From: JAJXXT01 sp963764465
GTDB taxonomy: Bacteria > Pseudomonadota > Alphaproteobacteria > Acetobacterales > Acetobacteraceae
Assembly: GCA_963764465.1 (NCBI GenBank)
Contig: CAVXSO010000002.1
Span: 496,001 to 560,000 of the forward strand
Direction: 5' to 3'
Length of the DNA stretch: 64,000 bases
Shown: one piece after another, positions 17,197 through 34,404 of the stretch
How the letters are laid out: each line of letters starts with the position of its first letter
How positions within the stretch are numbered: position 1 is the stretch's first letter
Notes under the pieces: generated by a model
Told to the model about the DNA's origin: nothing
The model's database searches: none
The model's input: the letters and a program-made list of their open reading frames with translations, nothing else
Translations under genes and position numbers: made by a program

Positions 17197-17232
17197 GGGC
17201 GATGTTCTGCGGCTGTTGCCGTGGCATCGCCC
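17197..17232 (+). promoter_or_regulatory. Leader hairpin before rplK (candidate L1 or processing site)
   Basis: GGGCGATG (17197-17204) pairs with CATCGCCC (17225-17232), with an inner GGC-TGTT-GCC helix. The stem lies in the rplK-rplA leader, where L1 binds its own message in E. coli. Whether this is an L1 site is inference. Confidence 0.45.
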
Positions 17233-17283
17233 AGGTCGCATGCACCGCGGTCCCTCGACTAACGCAGGTAACACGAGGGTTCG

Positions 17284-17718
17284 ATGGCGAAGAAGATCGT
17301 CGGCTACATCAAGCTGCAAATTCCGGCCGGCAAGGCCAACCCGTCGCCGCCCGTGGGCCCCGCCCTCGGCCAGCGCGGCCTGAACATCATGGCCTTCGTC
17401 AAGGAGTTCAACGCCGCGACGCAGGCGATGGAGCCGGGGATGCCAATCCCTGTGGTCATCACCGCCTTTGCCGACCGCACGTTCAGCTTCATCACCAAGA
17501 CGCCGCCGAACACCTACTTCATCAAGAAGGCGGCGAAGCTGGAGAAGGGCTCGACCAACCCCGGCAAGGGCGCGACCGTGGGCAGCGTAACCACCGCGCA
17601 GCTGCGCGAGATCGCCAAGCAGAAGATGGTCGACATGAACGCCAACGACGTCGAGGCGGCGGTGCGCATGCTCGCCGGATCTGCGCGCTCGATGGGCCTC
17701 GCCGTGGTGGAGAGCTGA
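17284..17718 (+). CDS. rplK: 50S ribosomal protein L11
   Basis: L11, 144 residues, binds 23S rRNA in the GTPase-associated centre and supports factor binding. The N-terminal IVGYIKLQIPAGKANPSPPVGPALGQRG stretch contains the conserved proline-rich turn, and the C-terminal half holds the RNA-binding GSVTTAQLREIA and the end motif GSARSMGLAVV. First gene of the rplK-rplA-rplJ-rplL-rpoBC run; rplA starts two bases after its stop. The usual upstream secE-nusG pair is not here. Confidence 0.97.
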   Translation: MAKKIVGYIKLQIPAGKANPSPPVGPALGQRGLNIMAFVKEFNAATQAMEPGMPIPVVITAFADRTFSFITKTPPNTYFIKKAAKLEKGSTNPGKGATVGSVTTAQLREIAKQKMVDMNANDVEAAVRMLAGSARSMGLAVVES

Positions 17719-17720
17719 TC

Positions 17721-18410
17721 ATGGCCAAGAACAAGCGCCTCGAGGCCGCCCGCACGACGGTGGACGTCGCCAAATCCTATGCGCTCGACGAGGCCGTGGC
17801 CCTGGTGAAGCAGAATGCCCGCGCGAAGTTCGACGAGACGGTCGAGATCGCGATGAACCTCGGCATCGATCCGCGCCACGCGGACCAGATGGTGCGCGGC
17901 CTCGTCGGCTTGCCGCACGGCACCGGCAAGACGCTGCGCGTCGGCGTGTTCGCCCGTGGCGCCAAGGCCGAGGAGGCGCTGGCAGCCGGTGCCGACGTGG
18001 TGGGCGCGGACGACCTGGCCGAGAAGGTGCAGGCCGGCGAGATCAGCTTCGACCGCTGCATCGCCACTCCGGACATGATGGGCGTGGTCGGCAAGCTCGG
18101 TAAAATTCTCGGCCCGCGCGGCCTGATGCCGAACCCGCGCCTGGGCACGGTCACGATGGACGTGAAGGGCGCGATCACCGCTGCCAAGGCCGGCCAGGTG
18201 GAGTTCCGCGCGGAGAAGGCGGGCATCGTGCATGCCGGCATCGGCAAGGCGAGCTTCCCGGCGGAGAAGCTGGTGGAGAACGCGCGTGCCTTCGCGGACG
18301 CGATCATCAAGGCCAAGCCCTCGGGGGCGAAGGGCAACTACCTGCAGAAGGTGGCGCTCTCCTCGACCATGGGGCCCGGCGTTCGGGTCGATATCGCCTC
18401 GCTCCACTGA
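17721..18410 (+). CDS. rplA: 50S ribosomal protein L1
   Basis: L1, 229 residues, forms the mobile stalk at the E site and in E. coli represses translation of the L11 operon. Typical segments are KFDETVEIAMNLGIDPRHADQ, RGLVGLPHGTGKT, GKLGKILGPRGLMPNPRLGTV and the C-terminal SSTMGPGVRVD. The ATG at 17721 follows the rplK stop by two bases, so the two are co-translated; the longer open frame upstream is overlap with rplK. Confidence 0.97.
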   Translation: MAKNKRLEAARTTVDVAKSYALDEAVALVKQNARAKFDETVEIAMNLGIDPRHADQMVRGLVGLPHGTGKTLRVGVFARGAKAEEALAAGADVVGADDLAEKVQAGEISFDRCIATPDMMGVVGKLGKILGPRGLMPNPRLGTVTMDVKGAITAAKAGQVEFRAEKAGIVHAGIGKASFPAEKLVENARAFADAIIKAKPSGAKGNYLQKVALSSTMGPGVRVDIASLH

Positions 18411-18688
18411 GGCAACGGGATACGCCGGCGTTTCGGTCCCTCGGGATCCGGGCGCCGGTGGGCAGGGGGCGGTCGCCCCCGAACCTGTCCGAGACCGGCT
18501 GTCCCGCCCCGAGGTTCGTCCGCGGGGAGGGGTAATGGGGGAAGCCCCGCATCCGGGAGATGGGAGGAGCCCAACGCCTCGCGGCGTCCGGGTTCGGCTC
18601 ACGGGCAGGCGAACCGGGGCTTCGGCCCCGTTGGTGCAACCCGGCCTCGCGCGGTCCACACGCGCCAGGCCAGCGATGGAGACGGGCT
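18411..18688 (+). promoter_or_regulatory. rplJ leader region, candidate L10 autoregulatory RNA
   Basis: The 278-base gap before rplJ holds no gene but folds strongly: GGGGGC-GGTC-GCCCCC at 18465-18480 and CGGGGC-TTCG-GCCCCG, with a stable UUCG-type tetraloop, at 18615-18630. An L10 leader bound by the L10-L12 complex is known at this place in many bacteria. The position and structure fit; I could not match the full kink-turn consensus. Confidence 0.5.
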
Positions 18689-19204
18689 TTGGACCGTACG
18701 GAGAAGCGAGAGTTCGTCGCCTCCCTCGCCGGTGTCTTCGCCGAGACGTCCATGATCGTCGTGACCCGCAACAGCGGGCTCACGGTCGACGAGGTGACGG
18801 ATCTGCGTCGGCGCATGCGGGCGGCAGGGGCGAGCTATAAAGTCGCGAAGAACCGGCTGGCCACCCGCGCGCTGGAGGGGACCAAGTTCGAGGGCATCAG
18901 GCCGCTGCTGAAGGGACCGACCGCGCTCGCGTGGTCGGTCGACCCGGTGGCAGTGGCGAAGACCGCCGTCGAGTTCGCCAAGCTGAACGAGAAGTTCGAG
19001 GTGCTCGGAGGAGCGCTCGGATCCCAGACGCTGGATGCGGCGGGGATCAAGGCGCTGTCCGAGCTGCCGTCGCTGGATGCGCTGCGCGCCAAGCTGCTGG
19101 GGCTGGTTCTTGCCCCCGCGACGAAGCTGGCCGGGCTCATGCAGGCGCCGGGCGGACAACTCGCACGGCTTCTGGCGGCCCATGCCAGCCGCGAGGCGGC
19201 CTAG
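18689..19204 (+). CDS. rplJ: 50S ribosomal protein L10
   Basis: L10, 171 residues, anchors the L7/L12 stalk dimers to 23S rRNA. The N-terminal EKREFVASLAGVFAETSMIVVT, the middle RRRMRAAGASYKVAKNRLATRAL and a C-terminal L12-binding helix are as expected. The start is a TTG at 18689 behind GGAG (18678-18681); the earlier in-frame ATG at 18560 would add 43 residues of leader sequence not found in the family. The leader and weak start fit feedback control. Confidence 0.93.
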   Translation: MDRTEKREFVASLAGVFAETSMIVVTRNSGLTVDEVTDLRRRMRAAGASYKVAKNRLATRALEGTKFEGIRPLLKGPTALAWSVDPVAVAKTAVEFAKLNEKFEVLGGALGSQTLDAAGIKALSELPSLDALRAKLLGLVLAPATKLAGLMQAPGGQLARLLAAHASREAA

Positions 19205-19280
19205 CCGAACATCATGGCCGCCGGCCCCGCGGTGGGGCTTGCGGCGGACCCAACCGGACGACATCTAGAGGAATACGAGA

Positions 19281-19664
19281 ATGGCTGACCTTTCGAAGAT
19301 CGTGGACGAGCTTTCGAGCCTGACCGTGCTCGAAGCCGCCGAGCTCGCGAAGATGCTCGAGGAAAAGTGGGGCGTGTCTGCCGCGGCCCCCGTGGCGGTG
19401 GCGGCGGCGGCTCCGGCTGCGGGTGCTGCCCCGGCGGCGGCGGCCGAGGAGCAGACGGAGTTCACCGTCATCCTCGCCACCTCCGGTGACAAGAAGATCA
19501 ACGTCATCAAGGAGATCCGCACCATCACCGGCCTCGGCCTGAAGGAGGCCAAGGACCTCGTCGAGGGCGCGCCGAAGACCGTCAAGGAAGGCGTGAACAA
19601 GGACGAGGCGGCGAAGATCAAGAAGGTGCTCGAGGAGCAGGGCGCCACCGTCGAGGTCAAGTAA
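19281..19664 (+). CDS. rplL: 50S ribosomal protein L7/L12
   Basis: L7/L12, 127 residues, the flexible stalk protein that recruits elongation factors. The N-terminal dimer domain (LSKIVDELSSLTVLEAAELAKMLEEKWG) is followed by an Ala-rich hinge and the C-terminal factor-binding domain with KKINVIKEIRTITGLGLKEAK. It has its own ribosome site (TAGAGGAA) 77 bases after rplJ. A strong hairpin lies between it and rpoB, as in other bacteria where stalk protein and polymerase levels are uncoupled. Confidence 0.97.
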   Translation: MADLSKIVDELSSLTVLEAAELAKMLEEKWGVSAAAPVAVAAAAPAAGAAPAAAAEEQTEFTVILATSGDKKINVIKEIRTITGLGLKEAKDLVEGAPKTVKEGVNKDEAAKIKKVLEEQGATVEVK

Positions 19665-19717
19665 GGCGGAGCTGCTACGACGACGACGCACGCGACTTTC
19701 CGTGCTGACAGGATCGC

Positions 19718-19744
19718 GGGCGGAAGTGGCTGTCACTTCCGCCC
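19718..19744 (+). promoter_or_regulatory. rplL-rpoB intergenic hairpin (attenuator or processing site)
   Basis: A perfect 11-base-pair stem, GGGCGGAAGTG with CACTTCCGCCC, closes a five-base loop. No T run follows, so it is not a classical terminator. The rest of the 259-base gap (19665-19923) shows no gene. In E. coli an attenuator and RNase III site occupy this position; the same role is inferred. Confidence 0.6.
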
Positions 19745-19923
19745 CGATCTCCGTTGCGGCAAACCGCGCCGCGGATTGCCGCGAGCCTGATCGGGACGTG
19801 CCTGACTGAGAACCGAGAAGGGCCTCGGACCGACGGGCCCCCGACCAAGACGAGCCTAGGACGGCTGGACCACGCGCTTCTTCCGCCCCGCGCGGGGCGA
19901 CAACGACTTAATCCGGAGCTGGC

Positions 19924-24097
<4,174 letters not shown>

Positions 24098-24107
24098 TTG
24101 ATGGTTT

Positions 24108-24151
24108 CCAAAGGCCGACCGGCCTTTGGTGGGGTTGGGGGCAACGCCCCC
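24108..24151 (+). promoter_or_regulatory. Two rpoB-rpoC intergenic hairpins
   Basis: CCAAAGGCC-GACC-GGCCTTTGG (24108-24129) is a perfect nine-pair stem. GGGGGC-AAC-GCCCCC (24137-24151) follows. Neither has a T tract. They may be processing or stability elements between the two polymerase genes; function not known. Confidence 0.5.
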
Positions 24152-24177
24152 GTCCTTCCCTGGAAAGGAAGATACGG

Positions 24178-28347
<4,170 letters not shown>

Positions 28348-28371
28348 GGTGGTTTTCGCGCGCTTGCATGG

Positions 28372-28409
28372 AAGGCCGGCGGTGGGCGCATCGCCGGCCT
28401 TTCTCTTTT
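28372..28409 (+). terminator. Rho-independent terminator after rpoC
   Basis: AAGGCCGGCG (28372-28381) pairs with CGCCGGCCTT (28392-28401), with a ten-base loop, followed by TCTCTTTT. This is the only clear intrinsic terminator I found in the ribosomal region. Confidence 0.85.
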
Positions 28410-28422
28410 ATGGGTTTCACGC

Positions 28423-28450
28423 TTGACGCCGTCGGGGGGGTGGGCTACCT
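28423..28450 (+). promoter_or_regulatory. Promoter of the rpsL (str/S10) operon
   Basis: CTTGACG with TTGACG at 28423-28428 and CTACCT at 28445-28450 (16-base spacer) match the alphaproteobacterial housekeeping pattern. It lies directly after the rpoC terminator. The message would carry a leader of about 230 bases to rpsL at 28689, in which I see GC-rich inverted repeats but no gene. Confidence 0.7.
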
Positions 28451-28688
28451 CGCCGGCCTCGGCCGTCCCCGTCCAGGGCGCGGCCGTCGTTTCGTGATGG
28501 CCCCAACGCTCGCGGCGCCGCCTTCCTCCAGGAGAGTCCAGGGGGGAAGCCTAGGCCGCTTGCATGCCTCACCCGCCGGGTGCCAACCCGAGCGGGCGCA
28601 GCGCTTGGGGCGACGTGGCGACGGTGCCAGGGGCGAACGGCAACAGGACTGCGCGGAAGCGACAGATACGCGGGAGTGACAGGGGCGT
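28451..28688 (+). other. Long rpsL leader, no gene seen
   Basis: With the terminator and promoter before it, the rpoC-rpsL gap is 341 bases. This part is transcribed leader. It has no coding frame of quality and contains short inverted repeats such as CGGCCG pairs near 28460-28485. S7 or S12 feedback control at this place is possible but not shown by the sequence. Confidence 0.4.
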
Positions 28689-29060
28689 ATGCCGACGATC
28701 AACCAGCTGATTGCCAAGGGGCGCGAGCCCGCGGCCAAGCGCAACAAGGTGCCGGCTCTGCAGGGCTGCCCGCAGAAGCGCGGTGTCTGCACCCGCGTCT
28801 ACACCACGACGCCGAAGAAGCCGAACTCGGCGCTGCGCAAGGTCGCCAAGGTCCGGCTCACCAACGGCTACGAGGTGGTGAGCTACATCCCGGGCGAGGG
28901 CCACAACCTGCAGGAGCACTCGGTGGTGCTGATCCGCGGCGGGCGCGTGAAGGACCTGCCGGGCGTGCGCTACCACATCCTGCGTGGCGTGCTGGACACG
29001 CAGGGCATCGCCAAGCGGCGCCAGCGGCGTTCGCTCTACGGCGCCAAGCGGCCGAAGTGA
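28689..29060 (+). CDS. rpsL: 30S ribosomal protein S12
   Basis: S12, 123 residues, guards decoding accuracy. It keeps TPKKPNSALRKVAKVRL with Lys at the streptomycin position (equivalent to Lys43) and RVKDLPGVRYHILRG around the Lys88 equivalent, so no streptomycin-resistance change is visible there. The start ATG follows CAGGGGCGT. It is the first gene after the new promoter and is 10 bases before rpsG. Confidence 0.97.
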   Translation: MPTINQLIAKGREPAAKRNKVPALQGCPQKRGVCTRVYTTTPKKPNSALRKVAKVRLTNGYEVVSYIPGEGHNLQEHSVVLIRGGRVKDLPGVRYHILRGVLDTQGIAKRRQRRSLYGAKRPK

Positions 29061-29070
29061 GGAGCGGGCG

Positions 29071-29547
29071 ATGAGCAGGCGGCACCGCGCGGTCAAGCGC
29101 GAGATTCTTCCGGACGCGAAGTTCGGCGACGTCGTGATCAGCCGTTTCATGAACGCGCTGATGTACGACGGCAAGAAGAGCGCGGCGGAGGGCATCGTCT
29201 ACGGCGCGCTGGACGTGATGCGTCGGCGTGGCGGTGGGCAGGCCGACCCCGTGCGGCTGTTCCACGAGGCGCTGGATAACGTGAAGCCTGCCGTCGAGGT
29301 GCGCAGCCGTCGCGTCGGCGGCGCCACCTATCAGGTGCCGGTCGAGGTTCGCACCGAGCGGCGCCAGGCGCTGGCGATCCGCTGGATCATCGATGCCGCC
29401 CGCAAGCGCGGCGAGCATACGATGCAGGACCGCCTGTCCAACGAGCTGATGGACGCGGTGAACAACCGGGGCGCTGCGGTGAAGAAGCGCGAGGATACCC
29501 ATCGGATGGCCGAGGCCAACAAGGCCTTCAGCCACTACCGCTGGTAA
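29071..29547 (+). CDS. rpsG: 30S ribosomal protein S7
   Basis: S7, 158 residues, nucleates 30S head assembly. It starts MSRRHRAVKREILPDAKFG and keeps ALDNVKPAVEVRSRRVGGATYQVP and the C-terminal KREDTHRMAEANKAFSHYRW end. The ATG at 29071 has GGAGCGGG just upstream; earlier in-frame codons overlap rpsL. In most relatives fusA follows S7, but here tuf comes next after 83 bases. Confidence 0.97.
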   Translation: MSRRHRAVKREILPDAKFGDVVISRFMNALMYDGKKSAAEGIVYGALDVMRRRGGGQADPVRLFHEALDNVKPAVEVRSRRVGGATYQVPVEVRTERRQALAIRWIIDAARKRGEHTMQDRLSNELMDAVNNRGAAVKKREDTHRMAEANKAFSHYRW

Positions 29548-29630
29548 GACGCTAAGACGGGCCGGCCGCAAGGCCGGGACGACGGTTCAATAATCCCCAA
29601 GCGCCGCTTGAGGCGGACACGGAGAAGACG

Positions 29631-30818
<1,188 letters not shown>

Positions 30819-30843
30819 GCTCAAGAGGATCGGGGCCGCCGCC

Positions 30844-31152
30844 ATGGACAACCAGAACATCCGCATTCGCCTCAAGGCGTATGACCATCGGGTGCTTGAC
30901 AACAGCACCAAGGACATCGTCAACACGGCGAAACGGACCGGTGCCCGTGTGCGCGGCCCCATTCCGCTGCCGACGCATATCGAACGCTTCACGGTCAACC
31001 GCTCGCCGCACGTCGACAAGAAGAGCCGCGAGCAGTTCGAGATCCGCACTCATCGCCGCCTGCTCGACATCGTCGAGCCGACGCCGCAGACGGTGGATGC
31101 GCTGATGAAGCTGGATCTCGCGGCCGGCGTGGACGTCGAGATCAAGATCTGA
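30844..31152 (+). CDS. rpsJ: 30S ribosomal protein S10
   Basis: S10, 102 residues, part of the 30S head and NusE in antitermination. It reads MDNQNIRIRLKAYDHRVLD and has TGARVRGPIPLPTHIERFTV and the C-terminal DLAAGVDVEIKI. The ATG at 30844 lies behind GAGGATCGG; the longer frame from 30772 overlaps tuf. It leads the S10 block and is followed by a hairpin before rplC. Confidence 0.97.
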   Translation: MDNQNIRIRLKAYDHRVLDNSTKDIVNTAKRTGARVRGPIPLPTHIERFTVNRSPHVDKKSREQFEIRTHRRLLDIVEPTPQTVDALMKLDLAAGVDVEIKI

Positions 31153-31201
31153 GGAACCTGCCGGCTCCCGTGGGGCCGGTGACTGAAAAATTTGGGCCTA
31201 A

Positions 31202-31230
31202 GAGCCGCCTGGTGATTCGTTGGGCGGCTC
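31202..31230 (+). promoter_or_regulatory. Hairpin in the rpsJ-rplC gap
   Basis: GAGCCGCC (31202-31209) pairs perfectly with GGCGGCTC (31223-31230), 16 bases before rplC. In E. coli the S10 leader bound by L4 lies before rpsJ; here the only strong hairpin near the block is after it. Role unknown. Confidence 0.4.
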
Positions 31231-31246
31231 CTCTGGGGTGAGGGCG

Positions 31247-31930
31247 ATGAGAACGGGACTTCTGGCGAAGAAGCTGGGCATGACTCGGCTTTTCAAGGAC
31301 GATGGCACGCACGTGCCGGTGACGGTGCTGCACCTCGACCAGGTGCAGGTCATCGCCGCGCGGACACAGGAGAAGGACGGCTACAGCGCCGTCCAGCTCG
31401 GCTGGGGCCGCGCGAAGGTGAAGAACGTCGCCAAGTCCAACAAGGGGCATTTCGCGAAGGCGAAGGTGGAGCCGAAGGCGAAGCTCGCGGAGTTCCGCGT
31501 GGACGCGGACGCGCTGCTCGAGCCAGGTGCCGTGATCTCCGCCGCGCATTTCGTGGTCGGACAGAAGGTGGATGTCACCGGCACCTCGAAGGGCAAGAGC
31601 TTCGCGGGTGCGATGAAGCGGTGGAATTTCAGCGGTCTCGAGGCGAGCCACGGCGTTTCGATCTCGCATCGTTCGCACGGCTCGACCGGCAACCGCCAGG
31701 ATCCAGGCAAGACCTTCAAGAACAAGAAAATGGCCGGCCATCTCGGTGTCGAGCGCGTGACCACGCTCAACCTCGAGGTCGCCGGCGTGGATGCCGAGCG
31801 CGGCCTGCTGATGCTCAAAGGGGCGATCCCGGGGGCGAAGGGCGGCTGGGTGCTGGTGCGCGACGCGGTGAAGGCGAAGCTGCCCGAGGGACTGCCGCAT
31901 CCGGCTGCCCTCGTTGAGGCGGGAGCATGA
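31247..31930 (+). CDS. rplC: 50S ribosomal protein L3
   Basis: L3, 227 residues, an early assembly protein near the peptidyl transferase centre. RTGLLAKKLGMTRLF starts it, and the internal loop WNFSGLEASHGVSISHRSHGSTGNRQDPGK with MAGHLG is intact. The ATG at 31247 follows GTGAGGGCG; an in-frame ATG at 31220 would add nine unsupported residues. The end overlaps rplD by four bases. Confidence 0.97.
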   Translation: MRTGLLAKKLGMTRLFKDDGTHVPVTVLHLDQVQVIAARTQEKDGYSAVQLGWGRAKVKNVAKSNKGHFAKAKVEPKAKLAEFRVDADALLEPGAVISAAHFVVGQKVDVTGTSKGKSFAGAMKRWNFSGLEASHGVSISHRSHGSTGNRQDPGKTFKNKKMAGHLGVERVTTLNLEVAGVDAERGLLMLKGAIPGAKGGWVLVRDAVKAKLPEGLPHPAALVEAGA

Positions 31931-32544
31931 CGATGCAGGTCGAGATCAAGACGCTCGCCAACGCCACGGCGGGCACGATCGAGTTGCCTGAGGCGATTTT
32001 CGGCGCGACCCCGCGGCCGGACATCATGGCGCGTGTGGTGCACTGGCAGCAGGCCAAGCGGCGCGCTGGCACGCACAAGACCAAGGGCATGGGCGAGGTC
32101 CAGGGCACGACGAAGAAGCCCTACAAGCAGAAGGGCACCGGCAGCGCCCGCCAGGGCAGCCTGCGCGCGCCGCAGTTCCGCACTGGCGGCCGGGTGCATG
32201 GCCCGGTGGTGCGTGACCACGGCTATGACCTGCCCAAGAAGGTACGCCGGCTCGGCCTTATCTCGGCGCTGTCGCAGAAGGCGGCTGAGGGTAAGCTCGT
32301 GGTGTTGGACGTGGTCGCCGGCGCGAAGACGAAGGACCTGGCGAAGCAGCTCGCAGCGATGGGGCTGGGCTCGGCGCTGTTCGTCGACCACACGGTCGAC
32401 GTGGGGTTCCTGCGCGCCAGCCGAAACATTCCGGGCGTGGATGTGCTGCCGACGGTCGGCGCCAATGTCTACGACATCCTTGCCCATGACGTGCTTGCGG
32501 TAACCACCGCCGGCATCGAGGGCCTGAAGGAGCGCCTGGCATGA
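31927..32544 (+). CDS. rplD: 50S ribosomal protein L4
   Basis: L4, 205 residues, lines the exit tunnel and in E. coli represses the S10 operon. It keeps RAGTHKTKGMGEVQGTTKKP and KQKGTGSARQGSLRAPQFRTGG, the long tunnel loop, then RVHGPVVRDHGYDLPKKVRR. The ATG overlaps the rplC stop as ATGA; a second ATG two codons later is possible. Ends overlapping rplW. Confidence 0.97.
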   Translation: MTMQVEIKTLANATAGTIELPEAIFGATPRPDIMARVVHWQQAKRRAGTHKTKGMGEVQGTTKKPYKQKGTGSARQGSLRAPQFRTGGRVHGPVVRDHGYDLPKKVRRLGLISALSQKAAEGKLVVLDVVAGAKTKDLAKQLAAMGLGSALFVDHTVDVGFLRASRNIPGVDVLPTVGANVYDILAHDVLAVTTAGIEGLKERLA

Positions 32545-32870
32545 GCGAGGCAGGAAAGACGCGCGGGCCGAAGCTCTCGCGCGAGGCGATGTACGCGATC
32601 CTGCGTGCGCCGCTCATCACCGAGAAGGCGACGATGGTGAGCGAGCACGCGCAGTATGCGTTCAAGGTCGACAGCCGAGCCACCAAGCCGGAGATCAAGG
32701 CCGCGGTGGAAGGGCTGTTCGGTGTCAACGTGACGGCGGTGAACACGCTGGTTGCGAAGGGCAAGACCAAGCGGTTCCGTGGCCGTCCGGGCCAGCGCTC
32801 GGACGTGAAGAAGGCTTATGTCACGCTGAAGGCGGGGCAGAGCATCGACCTCACCGCGGGTCTGGCGTGA
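32541..32870 (+). CDS. rplW: 50S ribosomal protein L23
   Basis: L23, 109 residues, sits at the tunnel exit and is the docking site for trigger factor and SRP. RAPLITEKATMVSEHAQYAFKV and the RFRGRPGQRSDVKKAYVTL loop are present. The N-terminus has about ten extra residues (SEAGKTRGPKLSREA). The ATG overlaps the rplD stop by four bases, so they are coupled. Confidence 0.96.
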   Translation: MSEAGKTRGPKLSREAMYAILRAPLITEKATMVSEHAQYAFKVDSRATKPEIKAAVEGLFGVNVTAVNTLVAKGKTKRFRGRPGQRSDVKKAYVTLKAGQSIDLTAGLA

Positions 32871-32883
32871 GGGGGCAGGCAAG

Positions 32884-33717
32884 ATGGCACTGAAACAGTT
32901 CAACCCCGTCACCCCGTCGCTGCGCGGCACGATCCTGATCGACCGCAGCGAGCTGTGGAAGGGCAAGCCGGTCAAGGGGCTCACCGAGGGCAAGAGCTCC
33001 ACGGGCGGGCGCAACAATCATGGCCACATCACCAGCCGCTTCCGCGGCGGCGGGCACAAGCGCAGCTATCGCGTCATCGACTTCAAGCGGCGCAAGTTTG
33101 ATGTGCCGGCGACGGTGGAGCGGCTGGAATACGACCCGAACCGCACGGCGTTCATCGCGCTGATCAAGTACGCGGACGGCGAGCTGGCCTACATCCTGGC
33201 GCCCCAGCGCCTGCGCACCGGCGACAGCGTGGTTGCCTCGCAGCGCGCGGACATCAAGCCGGGCAACGCGATGCCGCTCGCGGCGATCCCGGTCGGCACG
33301 ATCGTCCACAATGTGGAGCTGAAGCCACAGGCCGGCGGCAAGATCGCGCGCGCCGCGGGCCAGTACGTGCAGCTCGTCGGCAAGGACGCCGGCTACGCGC
33401 AGATCAAGCTGATGTCCGGTGAGTTGCGCCTGGTGCGCGGCGAGTGCCTGGCCACGATCGGCGCGGTGTCCAACCCCGACAACTCCAACCAGCAGATCGG
33501 CAAGGCCGGTCGCCAGCGCTGGCTGGGCCGTCGCCCGCATAACCGTGGCGTGGTGATGAACCCGGTGGACCATCCGCATGGCGGCGGCGAGGGCCGTACC
33601 TCGGGCGGCCGGCACCCGGTCACGCCGTGGGGCAAGCCGACCAAGGGCTACAAGACGCGTTCGAACAAGCGGACGGATGGGTTGATCATCCGCGGCCGCA
33701 AGAAGGGCAAGGGCTGA
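32884..33717 (+). CDS. rplB: 50S ribosomal protein L2
   Basis: L2, 277 residues, needed for subunit joining and peptidyl transfer. It has the OB-fold and SH3-like parts and the highly conserved end WLGRRPHNRGVVMNPVDHP followed by HGGGEGRTSGGRHPVTPWG. The histidine of DHPHGGGEG linked to peptidyl transfer is present. Separated from rplW by 13 bases with GAGGGGGCAGG before the ATG. Confidence 0.98.
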   Translation: MALKQFNPVTPSLRGTILIDRSELWKGKPVKGLTEGKSSTGGRNNHGHITSRFRGGGHKRSYRVIDFKRRKFDVPATVERLEYDPNRTAFIALIKYADGELAYILAPQRLRTGDSVVASQRADIKPGNAMPLAAIPVGTIVHNVELKPQAGGKIARAAGQYVQLVGKDAGYAQIKLMSGELRLVRGECLATIGAVSNPDNSNQQIGKAGRQRWLGRRPHNRGVVMNPVDHPHGGGEGRTSGGRHPVTPWGKPTKGYKTRSNKRTDGLIIRGRKKGKG

Positions 33718-33721
33718 TCCG

Positions 33722-34000
33722 ATGGCACGTTCCGTCTGGAAAGGGCCGTTCGTGGACGGCTATCTGCTCGGCAAGGCGGAGGCGTCGCGCGCCTCCGGCC
33801 GCAACGAGATCATCAAGATCTGGTCGCGCCGCTCGACCATCCTGCCGCAGTTCGTGGGGCTGACGTTCGGCGTCTACAACGGCCGCAAGTTCCTGCCGGT
33901 GCAGGTCAACGAGAACATGGTCGGGCACAAGTTCGGCGAGTTCTCGCCGACGCGCACCTTCAGCGGCCACAGCGCCGACAAGAAGGCGAGGCGAGGCTGA
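33722..34000 (+). CDS. rpsS: 30S ribosomal protein S19
   Basis: S19, 92 residues, in the 30S head contacting S13 and 16S rRNA. MARSVWKGPFVDGYLL, the IKIWSRRSTILPQFVG stretch and HKFGEFSPTRTFSGHSADKK are all canonical. It follows rplB by four bases and precedes rplV by one, in the standard S10-operon order. Confidence 0.97.
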   Translation: MARSVWKGPFVDGYLLGKAEASRASGRNEIIKIWSRRSTILPQFVGLTFGVYNGRKFLPVQVNENMVGHKFGEFSPTRTFSGHSADKKARRG

Positions 34001-34001
34001 G

Positions 34002-34403
34002 ATGAGCAAGCCCAACCATCCCCGCATGCTCGCGGATACCGAGGCCCAGGCGGTGCTGCGCAACATCCGCGTGAGCCCGCGCAAGCTGAACCTGGTCGCG
34101 GCGCTGATCCGCAACCGCGCGGCCTCCGACGCGGTGGCAACGCTCACCTTCTCCAAGCGGCGCATCGCGCAGGACGTGCGCAAGGTGCTCGAGAGCGCCA
34201 TCGCCAACGCCGAGAACAACCACCAGCTCGATGTCGACCGTCTGATCGTTTCGCGTGCGGAGGTCGGCCGCTCTGTGGTGATGAAGCGCTTCCACGCGCG
34301 CGGCCGCGGCCGTTCCTCGCGGATCGAGAAGTGGATCAGCCATCTCAAGATCGTCGTCGCCGAGCGGGCGCAGGACGAAGCCGCCGGGAAGGAGGCCGCG
34401 TAG
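34002..34403 (+). CDS. rplV: 50S ribosomal protein L22
   Basis: L22, 133 residues, whose long hairpin lines the exit tunnel constriction (macrolide-resistance changes map there). RVSPRKLNLVAALIRNR, the AENNHQLDVDRL segment and the hairpin VGRSVVMKRFHARGRGRSSR are present with no deletion. A short Ala/Glu-rich tail extends it beyond E. coli (110 residues). Confidence 0.97.
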   Translation: MSKPNHPRMLADTEAQAVLRNIRVSPRKLNLVAALIRNRAASDAVATLTFSKRRIAQDVRKVLESAIANAENNHQLDVDRLIVSRAEVGRSVVMKRFHARGRGRSSRIEKWISHLKIVVAERAQDEAAGKEAA

Positions 34404-34404
34404 C

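Noticed and set aside
18465..18480. Terminator between rplA and rplJ
   Set aside because: The GC hairpin has no T tract after it and lies in a probable regulatory leader.
28800..28990. Streptomycin-resistance change in rpsL
   Set aside because: Both key lysine regions are wild type.
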